64,000 nucleotides of DNA, taken from the NCBI GenBank assembly GCA_036362985.1, contig JAYGXS010000004.1:40381923-40445922 (forward strand), in the 5' to 3' direction. This DNA is from Ligula intestinalis. Its lineage: Eukaryota; Platyhelminthes; Cestoda; Diphyllobothriidea; Diphyllobothriidae. The first letter of the stretch is position 1; every line of letters starts with the position of its first letter. A program made the translations under genes and the position numbers. The notes below the pieces were generated by a model. It had not been told where the DNA came from and ran no database searches. It was given only the letters and a program-made list of their open reading frames with translations. This document shows, piece by piece, positions 11,130 through 22,339 of the stretch.

Positions 11130-11236
11130 AAGCCGATAGAACGTGACATCATGAAAGGAAATTTGAATAACATCATTCTCGCTTATGCTGGTTAGCCTGT
11201 ACACGGAATATGTCCAGTCAACGGCAAAAAAGTATG
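11130..11236 (-). CDS. Candidate ML-like middle exon
   Basis: An acceptor-like CAACCATAG precedes two leftover bases and 35 open codons, ending at CTT|GTATCG in phase 0. These are the same start and end phases as the exons at 30736-30851 and 22231-22325. The encoded end, SENDVIQISFHDVTFYRL, has the alternating hydrophobic pattern and aromatic of the ML strand 'V.V.F....'. The paired cysteines of the 30.8-kb exon are absent. The acceptor tract is mediocre and the surrounding minus-strand frame is open for 91 codons (11001-11276), so borders are uncertain. Confidence 0.25.
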
Positions 11237-11279
11237 CTATGGTTGCTAAGGGCTTAATAACGGCGTAGGTAATCAACTT

Positions 11280-11790
11280 AATGCATTTGAATACAGCCTC
11301 GATATGTGCTAGTCAGAGTAACACATGTGAACCGCACAAGGAAACGCTGTGCCGCAAAGTGAACGATTTGGTGCTATCACATTTAAGGTGAATGAAAAAT
11401 ATTACACATTTTTCATGGCACCTATAACTTATGCTTGAGTTTCAGTCCCAACCGTAATAGCACGTTGACAATGTTACCGAAGATACTGTTGTACGGTGCT
11501 GAATTAGATTTAGATTGAATGGTCAATTGAGTCTTTGCAAGCTTATTTTTTACCCTCAGCCATACTTAAGGAAATTTATATTGCCCCGATAGGAATACTT
11601 CATTGTTAATATGTTCCTCACTGCATAAATCTTCTGATAATACACTTAACCTATTATTAGATTCTTTTTATTCATATGATTATGACGTGTGCCGCATTGA
11701 CATGAAAAGAGAACGAGATAAGATGATCGTTCGGTTATAAATTATGAGTTCCAACTGAGATTAAGAGGCATTTTTTGCAAGCCATACGTT
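11280..11790. other. Unassigned AT-rich sequence
   Basis: No gene, RNA or repeat recognised. Confidence 0.4.
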
Positions 11791-11928
11791 AACTTCAGCG
11801 GTTCGTTTGAAAGAAGGCTTCAGAAACTCTAGGAGCACAATTCACATCTTCCGTTAGTAGCACGCGATGACCTACAAAAAACAGTATTCCGAGCAGCTCC
11901 TGAGCATTAACATTACTAAAACTACTGT

Positions 11929-12202
11929 TCAATCTCCACCCGAGTGCATGCTCACATATTGCCAAATCACAAAGAACATTCGGCGTGAACTGAAATAATG
12001 TTTGGTTGATTGATTCACTAAAAGCCACTTTTTTCGGCCCAAAGTTTTACTGTGAGCAAATGAGTAAATGTTATTGAATGCAATTGAGAAAATAGAGTAA
12101 GTTCCACTTTTATTTAGTTCAAAGAGAGACATGATACCATCACCAACTAAGTAGCATTCACCAACCGTAGCATAATTTTCCCTCCATCGTGAAACCAGAT
12201 AA
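11929..12202 (-). CDS. Candidate exon(s), possible ML-like C-terminal half
   Basis: A minus-strand acceptor TATTATATTTTAG leads into 90 open codons to a TGA near 11929. The frame contains TVGECYLVGDGIMSLFELNK followed by SGTYSIF, reminiscent of the ML segment 'C......C.l.kg.tYsy', and later RRMFFVIWQYV, which could be the final 'i.l.v.w.l' strand. A second acceptor TTATTTCAG at about 12005 opens an alternative frame with VLCDLAICEHALGW. Which frame is used cannot be decided by eye. It ends about 110 bases from the PLE at 12316, and could be chance. Confidence 0.25.
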
Positions 12203-12315
12203 CTAAAATATAATACATAATTTGTGTCAGAGGCCATGGGCAAAACGTGCCAACCAACCTAAACATGATGTCTAAGTTCCTCACATATTTCCATGGTTAA
12301 TATTAAAAGTCAGTA

Positions 12316-14155
12316 TATGGCAAACATTGTTTTCAGCAACTCTTTATCAGACCAAACATTTGCAAGAAAAATTAACGCGGTACAACACTTACCTCCGACA
12401 AATTCAAATGTGTCTTTCAGGCTTCGAGGATACATGTAACTTCCAAGAGGTTTCAGCTTTTCTACCAGCCATTTAGCAATGGTGTGGTAAGGGGAGCTTT
12501 TCATATCCAGGGGCTACCCTTACGTCCTATCCTGGATATGAGAAGCTCCCCTTACCATACCATTGCTAAATGGCTGGTAGAAAAGCTGAAACCTCTTGGA
12601 AAATACATGTATCCTCGAAGCCTGAAAGACACATTCGAATTTGTCAAAGCTATAAAGAATATGAAAGTTGCAAGAAGTAAGATGCTCTCATTGGATGTAT
12701 CATCACTATTCACCAACGTACGCGTGGCAGAAACCATAAACTACCTCTGCGACGTTATTCGGGACACGAACTACCAGATAGGTATGCCCGTGAAAACACT
12801 CAAAGATCTCCTAACGCAATGCACACAAAATGTCTAATTTCTCTGCAATGGTCAGTTTAACAGACAAATTGATGGTGTGGCGATGGGCTCACCACTTGGA
12901 CCGTTTCTTGCAAATGCCCTTATAGGCAAGATCGAGAAAACGAGTCTAGGGGAGACCATCAATGACCTTGCATTCTACAGTCGATATGTAGATGATATCT
13001 TCTGTTTGACAGAATATAACGCTGACATTGACGCCTTGGTCGTGAAGTTTAACAGCGCTCACCCATCGCTCAAGTTTTCTGCTGAGACTGAAGTGGACGA
13101 TGAAATTGCGTTCCTTGATATCCTTCTGCGAAGGCAAGAGGATGGATCTACCCTACGCAGGGTTTTCCGAAAGAAAACCTGGACAGGACAATACACTAAC
13201 TTCTATAGTTTTGTCCCCCTCAATATAAAACGAAATCTGCTCCAGGAATTAGCAGCTAGAATACGACAGATCTGTTCTCCTGAAACTGTCGAAGCAGAAC
13301 TCCAACAGCTGCAGCATACACTAATTGAAAATGGATACCCGGAAAGGTTCATCCTCAGAAATATTGGTGAACGTGCCATAAGCCTGTCACTTTAACTGCA
13401 AAAAAGAAAGACGTGTTCATAAGACTGCCTTTCTTAGGAGATACAACCAGAGAGCTGGTCAGACGACGCTTGAGGACTGCAATCACAAACGCTTTCCCAG
13501 CGGCGAACTTACGGGTGCTCTTCACAAACTCTCCCCTTCTACGATTGGGAGGTAAATACAGACTCCCTTTGAAGGCCACATCAATGTGCATATACTCTTT
13601 CACTTGCTCCTGTGGAGCGGGATACATCGGCCGTACAACGAGGCGTCTCGAAAAGAGGGTACGTGAGCACGTACCAACCTGGATAAGTAAAGGTGAAACT
13701 AGATCGATCTCGAGTGCTATTCTCGCACATTTAGTCGATACGAACCATTGAGTTGATACTAACAAAGCCTTTCAGGTGGTCTAGAGGACACCATCTAAAT
13801 TTTCCAAAGGCCTACGCCAGCGGATGCTTGCAACAGTCGAAGCAGTAGCTATAAGGCTAGAAAATCCAGTGATGTGTTGCCAGCAGACTCTGACAAAAGC
13901 TCTGTCACTTCCGTGGCCTAAACCGACACCAGGTGGCGATAGGATTTTGCCCCTACCAACAAGCGACAATCCCTCAACCAACACGCTGAGATAGCCTACA
14001 TGCGAAAACTGACATTCCACGTTGGCCAATCAGCGCTCGTGTTGGATAGTTATTCATTTTTCTACCAACTCAAACTTTTATTGTTATCTACAGCGTTAAT
14101 TTTTCTTGCAAATGTTTGGTCTGATAAAGAGTTGCTGAAAACAATTTTTGCCATA
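12316..14155 (+). mobile_element. Penelope-like element with inverted head copy
   Basis: The main copy runs on the plus strand from 12531. Before it lies an inverted piece: 12397-12511 is the reverse complement of 12531-12645 (115-base arms, 19-base spacer), and 12316-12378 is the reverse complement of 14093-14155, the element's far 3' end (63 bases, one mismatch). So on the minus strand a short coding segment is fused directly to the 3' terminus, and this unit sits head-to-head with a 5'-truncated sense copy. Such inverted, partly duplicated termini are known for Penelope elements. Low divergence between arms implies one recent insertion event. Confidence 0.8.
12531..13751 (+). pseudogene. 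PLE reverse transcriptase / GIY-YIG endonuclease, 5'-truncated
   Basis: The frame starts inside the RT at RPILDMRSSPYHTIAKWL, followed by SLDVSSLFTNV (motif A), GVAMGSPLGPFLANALIGKI (motif B region), YSRYVDDIFCL (catalytic motif C, both Asp present), FLDILLRRQEDG and NGYPERF. After a linker, CIYSFTCSCGAGYIGRTTRR and LEKRVREH form a GIY-YIG domain with the PLE-type CxC insert. Disruptions are one in-frame TAA at about 12835 where Q is expected, and one frame shift near 13370-13410 between RT and endonuclease. The N-terminal part, including the 'DKG' region, is missing. RT would copy element RNA at nicks made by the GIY-YIG domain; this copy cannot. Confidence 0.85.
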
Positions 14156-14169
14156 AACTTACTTCTTAG

Positions 14170-14340
14170 CGTGATGTTTTAATAGGCTGATTCATTAAAA
14201 TGACTGCTTTATGAAACAAAACACCAAAACACTTTCACTATAGCAAATGTGTCAAACACATAAAAGCAAATGCAGGTTGCTGAAGATGAAGCTATTGCAG
14301 CATTAATAAAGAAGGTTTGTAGCGTTTATTGTAATCGGTT
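14170..14340. other. Spacer after PLE
   Basis: Short AT-rich spacer between the PLE end and the candidate exon on the minus strand. Confidence 0.4.
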
Positions 14341-14353
14341 TCCAAATGATTAC

Positions 14354-14517
14354 TTATGCGGTAGGCGTTTCAACCCCGAAGTCGACCACATGATGAAGAT
14401 CCTCAATGTTTTCGGATTGGCAAGTAAAAATACCGTACCGTTCTCCGTTGATATCTCCCCTGTAAACATCAACCGTCACTGTGACTGTGCCAGCGTTGTT
14501 GTCGAAAATGACGTGTT
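14354..14517 (-). CDS. Candidate terminal exon, ML-like C-terminus
   Basis: On the minus strand an excellent acceptor (TTTTTTTGTTCTTCTTCAG) opens two leftover bases plus 53 codons and a TAA. The encoded core AGTVTVTVDVYRGDI then GERYGIFTCQSENI fits the last two strands of an ML domain ('i.l.v.w.l.d.....lfCw.i'), as in NPC2. The two-base start phase matches the last exons at 29685-29851, 42713-42816 and 52194-52396, and the length (164 bases) is close to that of the 29.7-kb exon (167 bases). An Ig-like F-strand reading (YGIFTC) was considered. The upstream exon may be 14953-15044. Confidence 0.45.
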
Positions 14518-14952
14518 CTGAAGAAGAACAAAAAAATATAAGGAATTCGTTAATACCTTTATTTGGGGGAAAACTTTTCTGTAGTTAGCGCAAAAAAACT
14601 TACTACAAGGCGCCAAGTCCTGATGGCCGATCCCACAGATAGTTCGATATTTTGTATAAACCTTGAACTATAACGAAACAGACGCATTAGATTAGACAGT
14701 TGCTCCTCAGAGAGCATCAGTATAAGTCGCATCTACTAATAATGACTTTGGTGACGGTCTTGAATCTTAGATGCAGTGCGTTTCATCCATGATTCTTCGT
14801 TTTCGAAAGTTCCTGCCTTTCTAGAAAGACAGCATGTCCGAACAACCTAATATTACTTTTAATATTTGCAGAATATTGTAATTTTTCTTACGTTTTCCTA
14901 TATTTGTTTAACGGTTTGGACTATTAACTTTTGCCGTTTTGCAAGTGTTGAG

Positions 14953-15044
14953 CTATTTTTCGTAAATGTCGGCACTTTTCATTTCCAATGCATCATACAT
15001 TGTACCCCATATATTCAAATCAACCTCACTACTTTCACTACAAC
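14953..15044 (-). CDS. Candidate exon upstream of the 14.35-kb exon
   Basis: The minus strand has CTACGTGCTCCAG then two leftover bases and an open frame CSESSEVDLNIWGTMYDALE to a stop at 14953. Start phase equals that of the other ML-like middle exons, and EVDLNIW resembles LRVNIW of the 50.9-kb gene. No clean phase-0 donor is visible; GTACAA after NIW would leave phase 1. An ML-like middle exon of a gene ending at 14354 is plausible but the linking exon was not found. Confidence 0.3.
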
Positions 15045-15179
15045 CTGGAGCACGTAGGAGAAATATTCAGAATAGACTATCCAAAACAAAGCGTTTAGCA
15101 TATTATATTGGCAGGCTAACTTTGCGTTTGTCTCAAGCAGAGAAACCTGACCATGGCCGGGGATATATCCCTATGTAGT

Positions 15180-16120
15180 TAATGAGAAGTGAAGGAAGAT
15201 TAATAAAATTGGAAGATTTTATCGGATGATCGTCTTTAGAGATTGTGAACAATCGTGATTGCTACAAGAGCTTTCACACCTGACAAGACCGTTGAAAGAG
15301 CCTTTTTTGTATTTTGCTGTTCGGAAAGCTAGACACCTCCTGTTTACGCGCATCGAAGTCTCAAGCACGAAGTGAAAGTGTCAAATTCCCTGTAGCTTGT
15401 TTATGTACACTTATATTGATGCCAATGGTACTAACAATTAACAAATGATCGGATTCAATTTTGCAGCAACGTTCAGGCAGTTAATCGATATTAATTGATA
15501 ACCGACGTAAATATTTGAGTTTTATCGTATAAATGCCTAAAATAAACAAGGAAATATGCGAACACTGGGCCTTTGTAGCTAAGCAGTGGAGCCGTAACTG
15601 TGCTCTTTGTTTCGAAAGCGCCCATAAAAGCATCATTTACATATTTTACGAAAATATACCTTAACGTGTTCACCCTCCTTTGTGTGTAGAAAAGCGCATC
15701 TGATTGAAAAGGTTGAGCAATTTTTTGCATCATGAACAAACGGCTGAGAGAGCTTGAGTAGGAAAAGACCTGAAGAAAAAGTATGGAAAAGATAAGCCTA
15801 TAAGTAGAAAGTGTAATTTACCATAAGCAATAAGCGTCCATATATATTGAATAAAAAATTCACCCAACATAGCAATTTCTGGCAGCGGTGCGCACTTAAT
15901 ACTTGATTTTAATTAAAAGATACCTGCAAGTTTCCTAGCGCGTAAATTAACAACCATTTATATAAGGAAAAATAGAAAGAATAACGTAATGGTTTTAATA
16001 AGATCACTGTCTGTACCAAAATATGATTGAAAGCAGTAAATGAAACGATAGAATATTTACGCACGTTTTGAGCCGAGACGTTTATAACCGTCCAGAAAAA
16101 AATATGCGACCGTTGGACCA
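15180..16120. other. Mostly unassigned; weak open frame 15491-15739 (-)
   Basis: The minus frame at 15491-15739 encodes YVNDAFMGAFETKSTVTAPL among other residues, without a recognised family or firm splice sites. The rest is AT-rich and unremarkable. Confidence 0.3.
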
Positions 16121-16123
16121 ATA

Positions 16124-16742
16124 TTTTTATTTTTCTGACGTTTTGGATTCTGTTGGGAATCTCTGATCATAAGTGACGGTATGATAGTCGGAGCCATGCG
16201 CATATAGGTATGAAACATGCGCAGATTGCGTGGAATTAATAGTTCGCATTGGTCATACGCGTGCGTACTCCATCTCCTGTAGCCACCACTTGGGGTCTTA
16301 CTTGGTGCGGTGATGGCTTGCCACTTCGCGTTCGACTCCCTAATTGCCGCGATTGTCTTGTCCGTGTGTGATACGGGCCTGGTAATTGCGCGACAATTAT
16401 GCTCGCTGTCGTCCGAGTCGCTGCTGTACCCGGCCCCTCCCACGACAGCGGGCATAATTGTCGCGCAATTACCAGGCCCGTATCACACACGGACAAGACA
16501 ATCGCGGCAATTAGGGAGTCGGACGTGAAGTGGCAAGCCATCACCGCACCAAGTAAGACCCCAAGTGGTGGCTACAGGAGACGGACGGACAATTATAGTA
16601 CGCACGTGGAGGACCGCTACGAACTTTAAATACTGTACAATCTGTGTATGTTCCATACCTATATGCGCATGGCTCGGACTGTCATACCATCACCTTTGAT
16701 TAGGGATTCCCAACCGAATCCGAAACTTCAGAAAAATAAAAC
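16124..16742. repeat. Long palindrome (foldback element), arms about 290-300 bp
   Basis: Arms 16124-16412 and 16442-16742 are reverse complements with roughly 85-90% identity by eye, separated by 29 bases. Landmarks include GCGCGACAATTATGCTCGCTG against its complement at the centre, GGTGCGGTGATGGCTTGCCA in the middle and TTTTATTTTTCTGA at the outer ends. Both arms are GC-rich against AT-rich flanks. Reading outward from the centre, both arms encode HNCRAITRPVSHTDKTIAAI and KWQAITAPSKTPSGGYRR in open frames, so the arm may derive from a coding element. It could be a foldback DNA transposon or a head-to-head retroelement end. Confidence 0.8.
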
Positions 16743-16763
16743 TTTCCTTCCAGTGTTTGCATT

Positions 16764-16793
16764 TTCTTCTTCTTCTTCTTCTTCTTCTTCTTT
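16764..16793 (+). repeat. (TTC)n microsatellite
   Basis: About nine uninterrupted TTC units just outside the right arm of the palindrome. Confidence 0.9.
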
Positions 16794-16859
16794 TTCTGGA
16801 CTGCTTCCTGGAACTCGCATATTCACTTCTTTTTTAATTACCGTATTGACGTAGTAGTT

Positions 16860-17370
16860 TTTTAAAATGGGTACCTAGGCTTGTTACATTTATTGTGCAG
16901 TAATTTTACTTTTCAATAATGAACGGACATTTGAAGTCATCTGTAGATGACCCTGAAGTACTATACGTAGTTCATCGAACTATTTTGCTGGAATGTGAGC
17001 TGAGTTTGCGCCACCCAAGTTCATACGACCTCATCAAACGAACCTACTTCCCTATATTTCCTTCCCGAAAGAAGAACGACGAACCGTTTTGGTAACGTTC
17101 TAATTTATCGTCGTTCCGTGAGATAGAAATCGCATCTTATAAGACTTTTTGGCCATTATTGCATATGACACTCTTAGTATAAGATATTTCTTTTCAATTG
17201 ATTGAAGACATTTGCCATTGGCTCAGTGAAGTTCATAATGCTGGCTGAAATGACTTACTGGATGCCTCCCACGTTGTTGAAGTCAGGTGCTAATTCCATG
17301 GTTATGCGCCGCTAATGAGTAGCGGAAGAAGAAAAAGTTCGCAAAGTTTTTTAGAGTTCCATACACACAC
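16860..17370. other. Unassigned sequence
   Basis: No feature recognised. Confidence 0.4.
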
Positions 17371-17378
17371 ACTATAGA

Positions 17379-17609
17379 GTGCACATTTATCCTAGTCAGA
17401 TAATTGTAGGCACGAAATTTACTATTGGCAGCAAACTAGTCAAGCCAAGTGCAAGGAAAATTAAAAACGTCATTGCAGACATAGCCACCCTAGCCGCCAA
17501 CCCCACAGGCTCGAATGCTCAGCCAGGGCGATGTTTAATGCTCCAGCAGTGGTCATTCCACTCCTTCCTTACACTTATCGGGAATACTGTACGTCTTGTA
17601 CTTTATTAA
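17379..17609 (+). CDS. Candidate exon, possible ML-like alpha/beta segment
   Basis: The plus frame reads IIVGTKFTIGSKLVKPSARK followed by IKNVIADIATLAANPTG and PGRCLML. The order 'GT..ti...l.kPsa..i..Via.ia.........C' fits the ML stretch between the first strand and the mid-domain cysteine. A CACTATAG acceptor precedes it and GTACGT follows at about 17587. There is no signal peptide in this exon and no partner exon was identified on this strand. Family match is by eye only. Confidence 0.3.
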   Translation: MHIYPSQIIVGTKFTIGSKLVKPSARKIKNVIADIATLAANPTGSNAQPGRCLMLQQWSFHSFLTLIGNTVRLVLY

Positions 17610-17811
17610 CCACAAAATGGCAGCTGTCGGTTCCTAAGAGAGAACCCTAAGGCAAAATAAGCCGAGTGAATTTCGTAACACAGTCGTTGACCACTCGTAT
17701 ACAACCGTGACGAACATTATAAGATAACATAATATATATTTTCACATTACCCTTGTTTCAAATGCTTAAATATTACGAAATATATAAACCGTTTACCTTC
17801 TACCTCATCAG

Positions 17812-17985
17812 ACCAAGGAGTGCTGTGCATAGTGTATCTCCTTGCTGAAGTAGACTTAGTTTCGTCAAAAAAACAGTTTGCTTTCTCTCAGTGAATCTAC
17901 TGAGTTGACTTCCACGCGCCAAAACGAAGATCCAATAACTAATTGGGAATAGGAAAAATAGAAGCGTGCTCTTAAGATAAGACAT
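17812..17985 (-). CDS. Candidate first exon encoding a signal peptide
   Basis: Minus-strand ATG at 17985 opens MSYLKSTLLFFLFPISYWIF, a basic start and long hydrophobic core typical of a signal peptide, then VLARGSQLSRFTERKQ. An AT-rich TTTAAATAAAAT lies about 45 bases upstream of the ATG, TATA-like. Donor candidates are CTTG|GTCTGA (phase 1) or GAG|GTAGAAG; a TAG follows closely otherwise. It may be the first exon of the minus-strand gene whose later exons are at 15.04 and 14.35 kb, with the palindrome in the intron; this link is inference. Confidence 0.35.
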
Positions 17986-17999
17986 TTTTACAAGTCCAA

Positions 18000-20900
18000 T
18001 CGTATTTTGCCGATTTTATTTAAACTAAGTAAGTTGATTAAACGGTCGTAAACACGTTGTACGCGTTCCGCATTTTGATTCTTTTCGAAGTTTTAACTGA
18101 GCATACTAGCTTTGAAATTAGAAGGAATTAGTTATTTCAAATGTTATTTTTTTCTAGATATTTTTGGTCCGAGTCGACTTAACGTAGTCACTATTATTTT
18201 GAATGGGAGATATTTTAAGATAGCATGGTAAGTAACCTGATGAAGTTAGTTTAACCTCTTAAGCTGGTCTAGGGATGCGCCTTCCATTACTGTTTACCGA
18301 ACTGGTCATTTTTGACATCCTATTGACCCAGATATCCACAGTTATATTTTGCCAAACATACATTACCAGTTTATTCTAGTGTGCTATAATGCAATGTGTT
18401 TTTTGGCTCATAAAAATAACCTAACTAATAATGTAATTATGGTTGCCATATGGCGTAATTGCAAGGCACTTAAGTTACTCCAGAACGTTGGCTTTTTAGC
18501 GGTCATATTTCCAGCTTAAAATGGATTATTAAGAATTAGGCTGCTTTATTGATTTTCACTGCCCTCATTTATTCAAATTAATTTTTCAGAAAGCATGCAA
18601 AAATATACTTCCTGATACACTTCTGGTTGAGCATTATGCATTTTCCAATTTTTATCACCAAGCGAAGGCTAGTTTGTTGAATAAAATTGAACCCTAGCAG
18701 ACGTTAGAATTGAACTCAAGGTTTTCAAACACCCTGTCGTTTACCTCCTATATAAGGAAAAGTGCGAATTCTTCTATGACATATTGAAGGGCTCCCATAA
18801 TGGCGAATAGGTTTTGCAGTTGATTTAAAGCATGTCGTACATTTTCTAGGCAAAATTAGTAAGTAGACGAATACGATGTACTATGAATAACCTTTTCACG
18901 GACGTTAACAAGTTCATACTTAAAAAAAATGTTTCATACCGAGAGATAACCTACTTTGAAGTATATACTTGGAGTAAAACGGATTTTTCTATCAAAAACT
19001 ACGAAAAATATTTCTGTGAGTATTTTCTTTAGTATCTACTGAAATGCATAAGAGAAATAAACATTTACGAAAAAATGCATGAAACCTTAAAAGTCTGCTG
19101 ATGTTTATGTTAACGATAATCAGTCCTACAACTCAGTTTTAGGAATATGTTCGAATCGAAATTACGATGCCATATTTCGGTTTATATTACATGATATAAT
19201 TAATCTGCCGTATGCATTCCTTTTATATTTACAATCAGAGTTCTTTATTTGGTTTGAAGTAAAAGTCCAAAAGTCTTCTCGTCTTAAAAATATTTTATGC
19301 ATTGCATGTTGTGCCTACCTTTACGAACTTTGCAGGGGAAACTGAGCGAACCAGCAAAATAGTTTTCACCATCCATGCGCCAGAACCACCTAAATGACTA
19401 AAAATAGACGCTAAAAGAGCATTAAGAATAAGCTTTACATTAAGTCTTATTGCAAATGAACTTCACACTCTGCTTCTTCAACTAATAAGTTTAAAGAAAG
19501 CGAACCCGACTTTTTTGTGGTCGTCTTAAACAGTAGATAGGTTATCTCACGAAATCTAAGGATTTATCACAAAAAACCCTGATTCGCTAACACAGCTCCC
19601 CTTAACAACGAACAGTAGAAAAATGATAGCTGTTCTTCACAGTTAGTCATATTTCAGTTTATCGCGTGATATTACATTCTGTAGAAATACCAGCCTTTTT
19701 AGAAAAGCGAAAAATTCCAAAAAAGTGGAAATCGAGCGTAATAAGTAAACTTAAGTTTAAAATTTAGAGAAAGTCTGCACATGCAGCAAAAGTAGAATTT
19801 CATTGTAAAATAACCTTTTCGTGAAAATTTATAAGACATATGCCCACATATTACGTGCAATGTAATGTATGGCAGTTACCAAACAACCCACAGGGTTTCA
19901 CTGGAATTGCTAGTTGTTTCTTCTGGATATACATTGCTCGAGTTACGTTGGACTAAGACAACCAGATCTTTGTTTGATTGTGCGGATTGGAGGTCACATT
20001 GGTAAAATATTTTGGTAGCTCATTTGCGGACATGCCGGTCACTGACTAATACATTTAAGTTAAAGTGTCAGGTGCATTCGTGAGCGTACAATTTTGTGTA
20101 CACTAAAGAAAATGTCCCTCCGTCACATGTCTTTGTAATTATTTCAGGATTTCGATTAAATATATATATCGTTTTTTAAAAAGTGATCAACATTTAATGA
20201 TTGTCAGTGGTTTTAATCGATGGTCCATAAGTCACGATTGTGTTTAACGTGCTCACCAAAATCTTTAAAAGTATATATCTTTTTAAATGCATTCACATAT
20301 ATACTAAGTTTCTGGACATTTTATATAGTGCATTTCATGGTTTATGAATCAATCAAACATGTCAACTCCAGCCAAAAATAACGAACGTCCGCAACTTAAA
20401 TCATAAAATGATATGCTTTTTATAGCAAGTTTTCTCTAGCAGTAGTGCTTTAATTTGATTTTTCGGCATCAACTGTCTGCATTATTCACCTTTTTCGAAG
20501 ATTGGGTCAAGATTGTGTTAAACCACGCATTCAAATTTCGATCTCTATATATCATAAGATAGCCAATCTACTATAGGAGTACTCTCACACCCAAAAAACC
20601 TAGTAGAAATGCACTCATTCCATTTCTCATAATATTAATTTTATTGCAAAAAAGCGTGACAAAGCAGCATAAAAAAATTTCAAAGGCACCACTTCACTCC
20701 CCTCTCAAGTAGAAAAAAAGTGGCCATTGGTACTTAGAACAACGGTCAATGAATAATTATGTTGGCAAACACAACTGAAGGCGGGCCTATTACAGTAGTC
20801 AAGCAGAATGAATTCAAGTCCATTGTGCTGTGCCGGTGATTTTAATTAATCAGAGCAGCCACAGGTAAAATAACCGAAGCACTGATTTCTCTCTCTCACT

Positions 20901-22220
20901 TACGCAAATGAATGTGTGGTGTGATTGTAACTGACCATCATTCCAAAGGAAATACGGACAACTTCGTCATCAGCATCCTTTTAAACCGCAATAAGCAGCG
21001 CCTGATATTGCTTCAGAAAAGGGTGATCACGGAGTCGGTGAATTATGAGTGAATCAATCTATCATATTTTCTCCTTCCTACTCACGTGGACCCGGTGTCA
21101 TGTCAGAGTCGAGAAGACTTGTGTCGAGATCGGGCGTTGGTCGTAGAGAGGACACCATCAAGTGCCTCTGTCCCATTTCAGGTTGATAGGCGCATATCGG
21201 ATCATACCTGCGGCTGCAGCACGTTATTTATTACAGGCATTGCTTACATAATGCACAAATAAGTTAATATGCAGTAAGCTGTGCACGAGTGCCATCCACT
21301 AAGCAACAATGTGTGAGACAGCGTTAACTGGTAGTCAACCTGTCAAATTTACCGGGTATAATGAAGCAGCTGCTAAGTATATCAGCAGCATTAATGCATT
21401 TCTCGTATGTATGTTTAGCGAGAGCCAGTCAGAGACTACGTATGAAGTAATATTCAACAAAAAATAGCACATGTGTGCATTACAACCTTTAGTTTCTGTG
21501 TGAATTTCCATCGTACAGCCAGACGACAGATCATGCTGTGTGATGCATTACCAATTGAAGTTCCTATGCAAGGGAGATTCTGTCAGAAAACAATATGTAG
21601 ATCTAAGAAGAAGAAGAAAAGACACAACTGAAGGGGCAATAGGTTTATTCGCCTCAGTACACATAGGTTTCAAAGTTTAAAATGTCAATGGCACCGCATC
21701 TTATGTTAAAATGCTTAGAACACAGCAGCACTGGCAAAATAGAATAGAGCAAGCAATGTTAACGTTTAACTATCGTAAAACCTCAGAAATTGTTATCAGG
21801 GCAGTTTATATAGTGAACAACTAGCATTCAAAGACCTGTTCAAGACTATCCATTTGTGTGTATATCAACCAGGTTCAGTGTGCTCAGAATATATTACTGA
21901 ATTTTTGCAGTCCAATATGACATATGGCACCATATTAGCAAAACTCTTGACACAGACGGCATTTACTTCAAAAGACCATGCAAGTGATCACAATCAGTAC
22001 CTGCCATAGGATATAGTAGTAAGTAGTATAAGGGTAGATAATTGTACGTATTTTTATATGAACATACTAGTGAATTTTCTAGATGTCTAAAGAGAGGTTG
22101 GCAAGTGCGCTCGGAATTCACATAGTGCGTTTCTGTTAACCAAATTACTAGAAAGAGAGACAGTTTTATTTATAGGACACCTAGTTTATCCTAAAATGTA
22201 GGGAACTACATTCTAGAAAT
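18000..22220. other. 4.2 kb of AT-rich sequence without recognised features
   Basis: No RT, transposase, RNA gene or exon could be supported. A slightly GC-richer part at about 20780-21250 may be an old repeat but shows no motif. Short (TA)n and AAG-rich runs occur at about 20160 and 21607. Confidence 0.5.
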
Positions 22221-22230
22221 TGAAATCTAC

Positions 22231-22325
22231 CTTTGGCTTGAAATCCATAAAGGCGTTGAAGTGGCCGGCGGTAGAGTTGCGCTGGTAGGTTCCGTTGTAA
22301 ACAAGACCAAGATGAGACCAAGATT
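22231..22325 (-). CDS. Candidate ML-like middle exon
   Basis: On the minus strand TTTGGTATTGTAG precedes two leftover bases and 31 codons ending at CCAAAG|GTAGAT in phase 0, the same phases as the exon at 30736-30851. It encodes SWSHLGLVYNGTYQRNST then AGHFNAFMDFKPK; the FKPK end parallels FKPN at 30.8 kb, and two N-glycosylation sequons (NGT, NST) suit a secreted protein. The cysteine pair is absent. The segment is markedly GC-richer than its flanks. A possible next exon near 22160 (pyrimidine-rich acceptor, ERTCQPLFRHLENSL) has an incompatible phase, so the copy may be a pseudogene. Confidence 0.4.
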
Positions 22326-22339
22326 CTACAATACCAAAA

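Noticed and set aside
14354..14517. Immunoglobulin-like domain (YGIFTC pattern)
   Set aside because: The stretch lacks the preceding Ig strands and tryptophan; length, stop position and start phase fit the ML-like last exons better. Not fully excluded.
18280..18400. Minus-strand ML-like strand (NITVDIWVNRMSK)
   Set aside because: The only nearby acceptor gives an immediate stop in the family phase; no donor is convincing.
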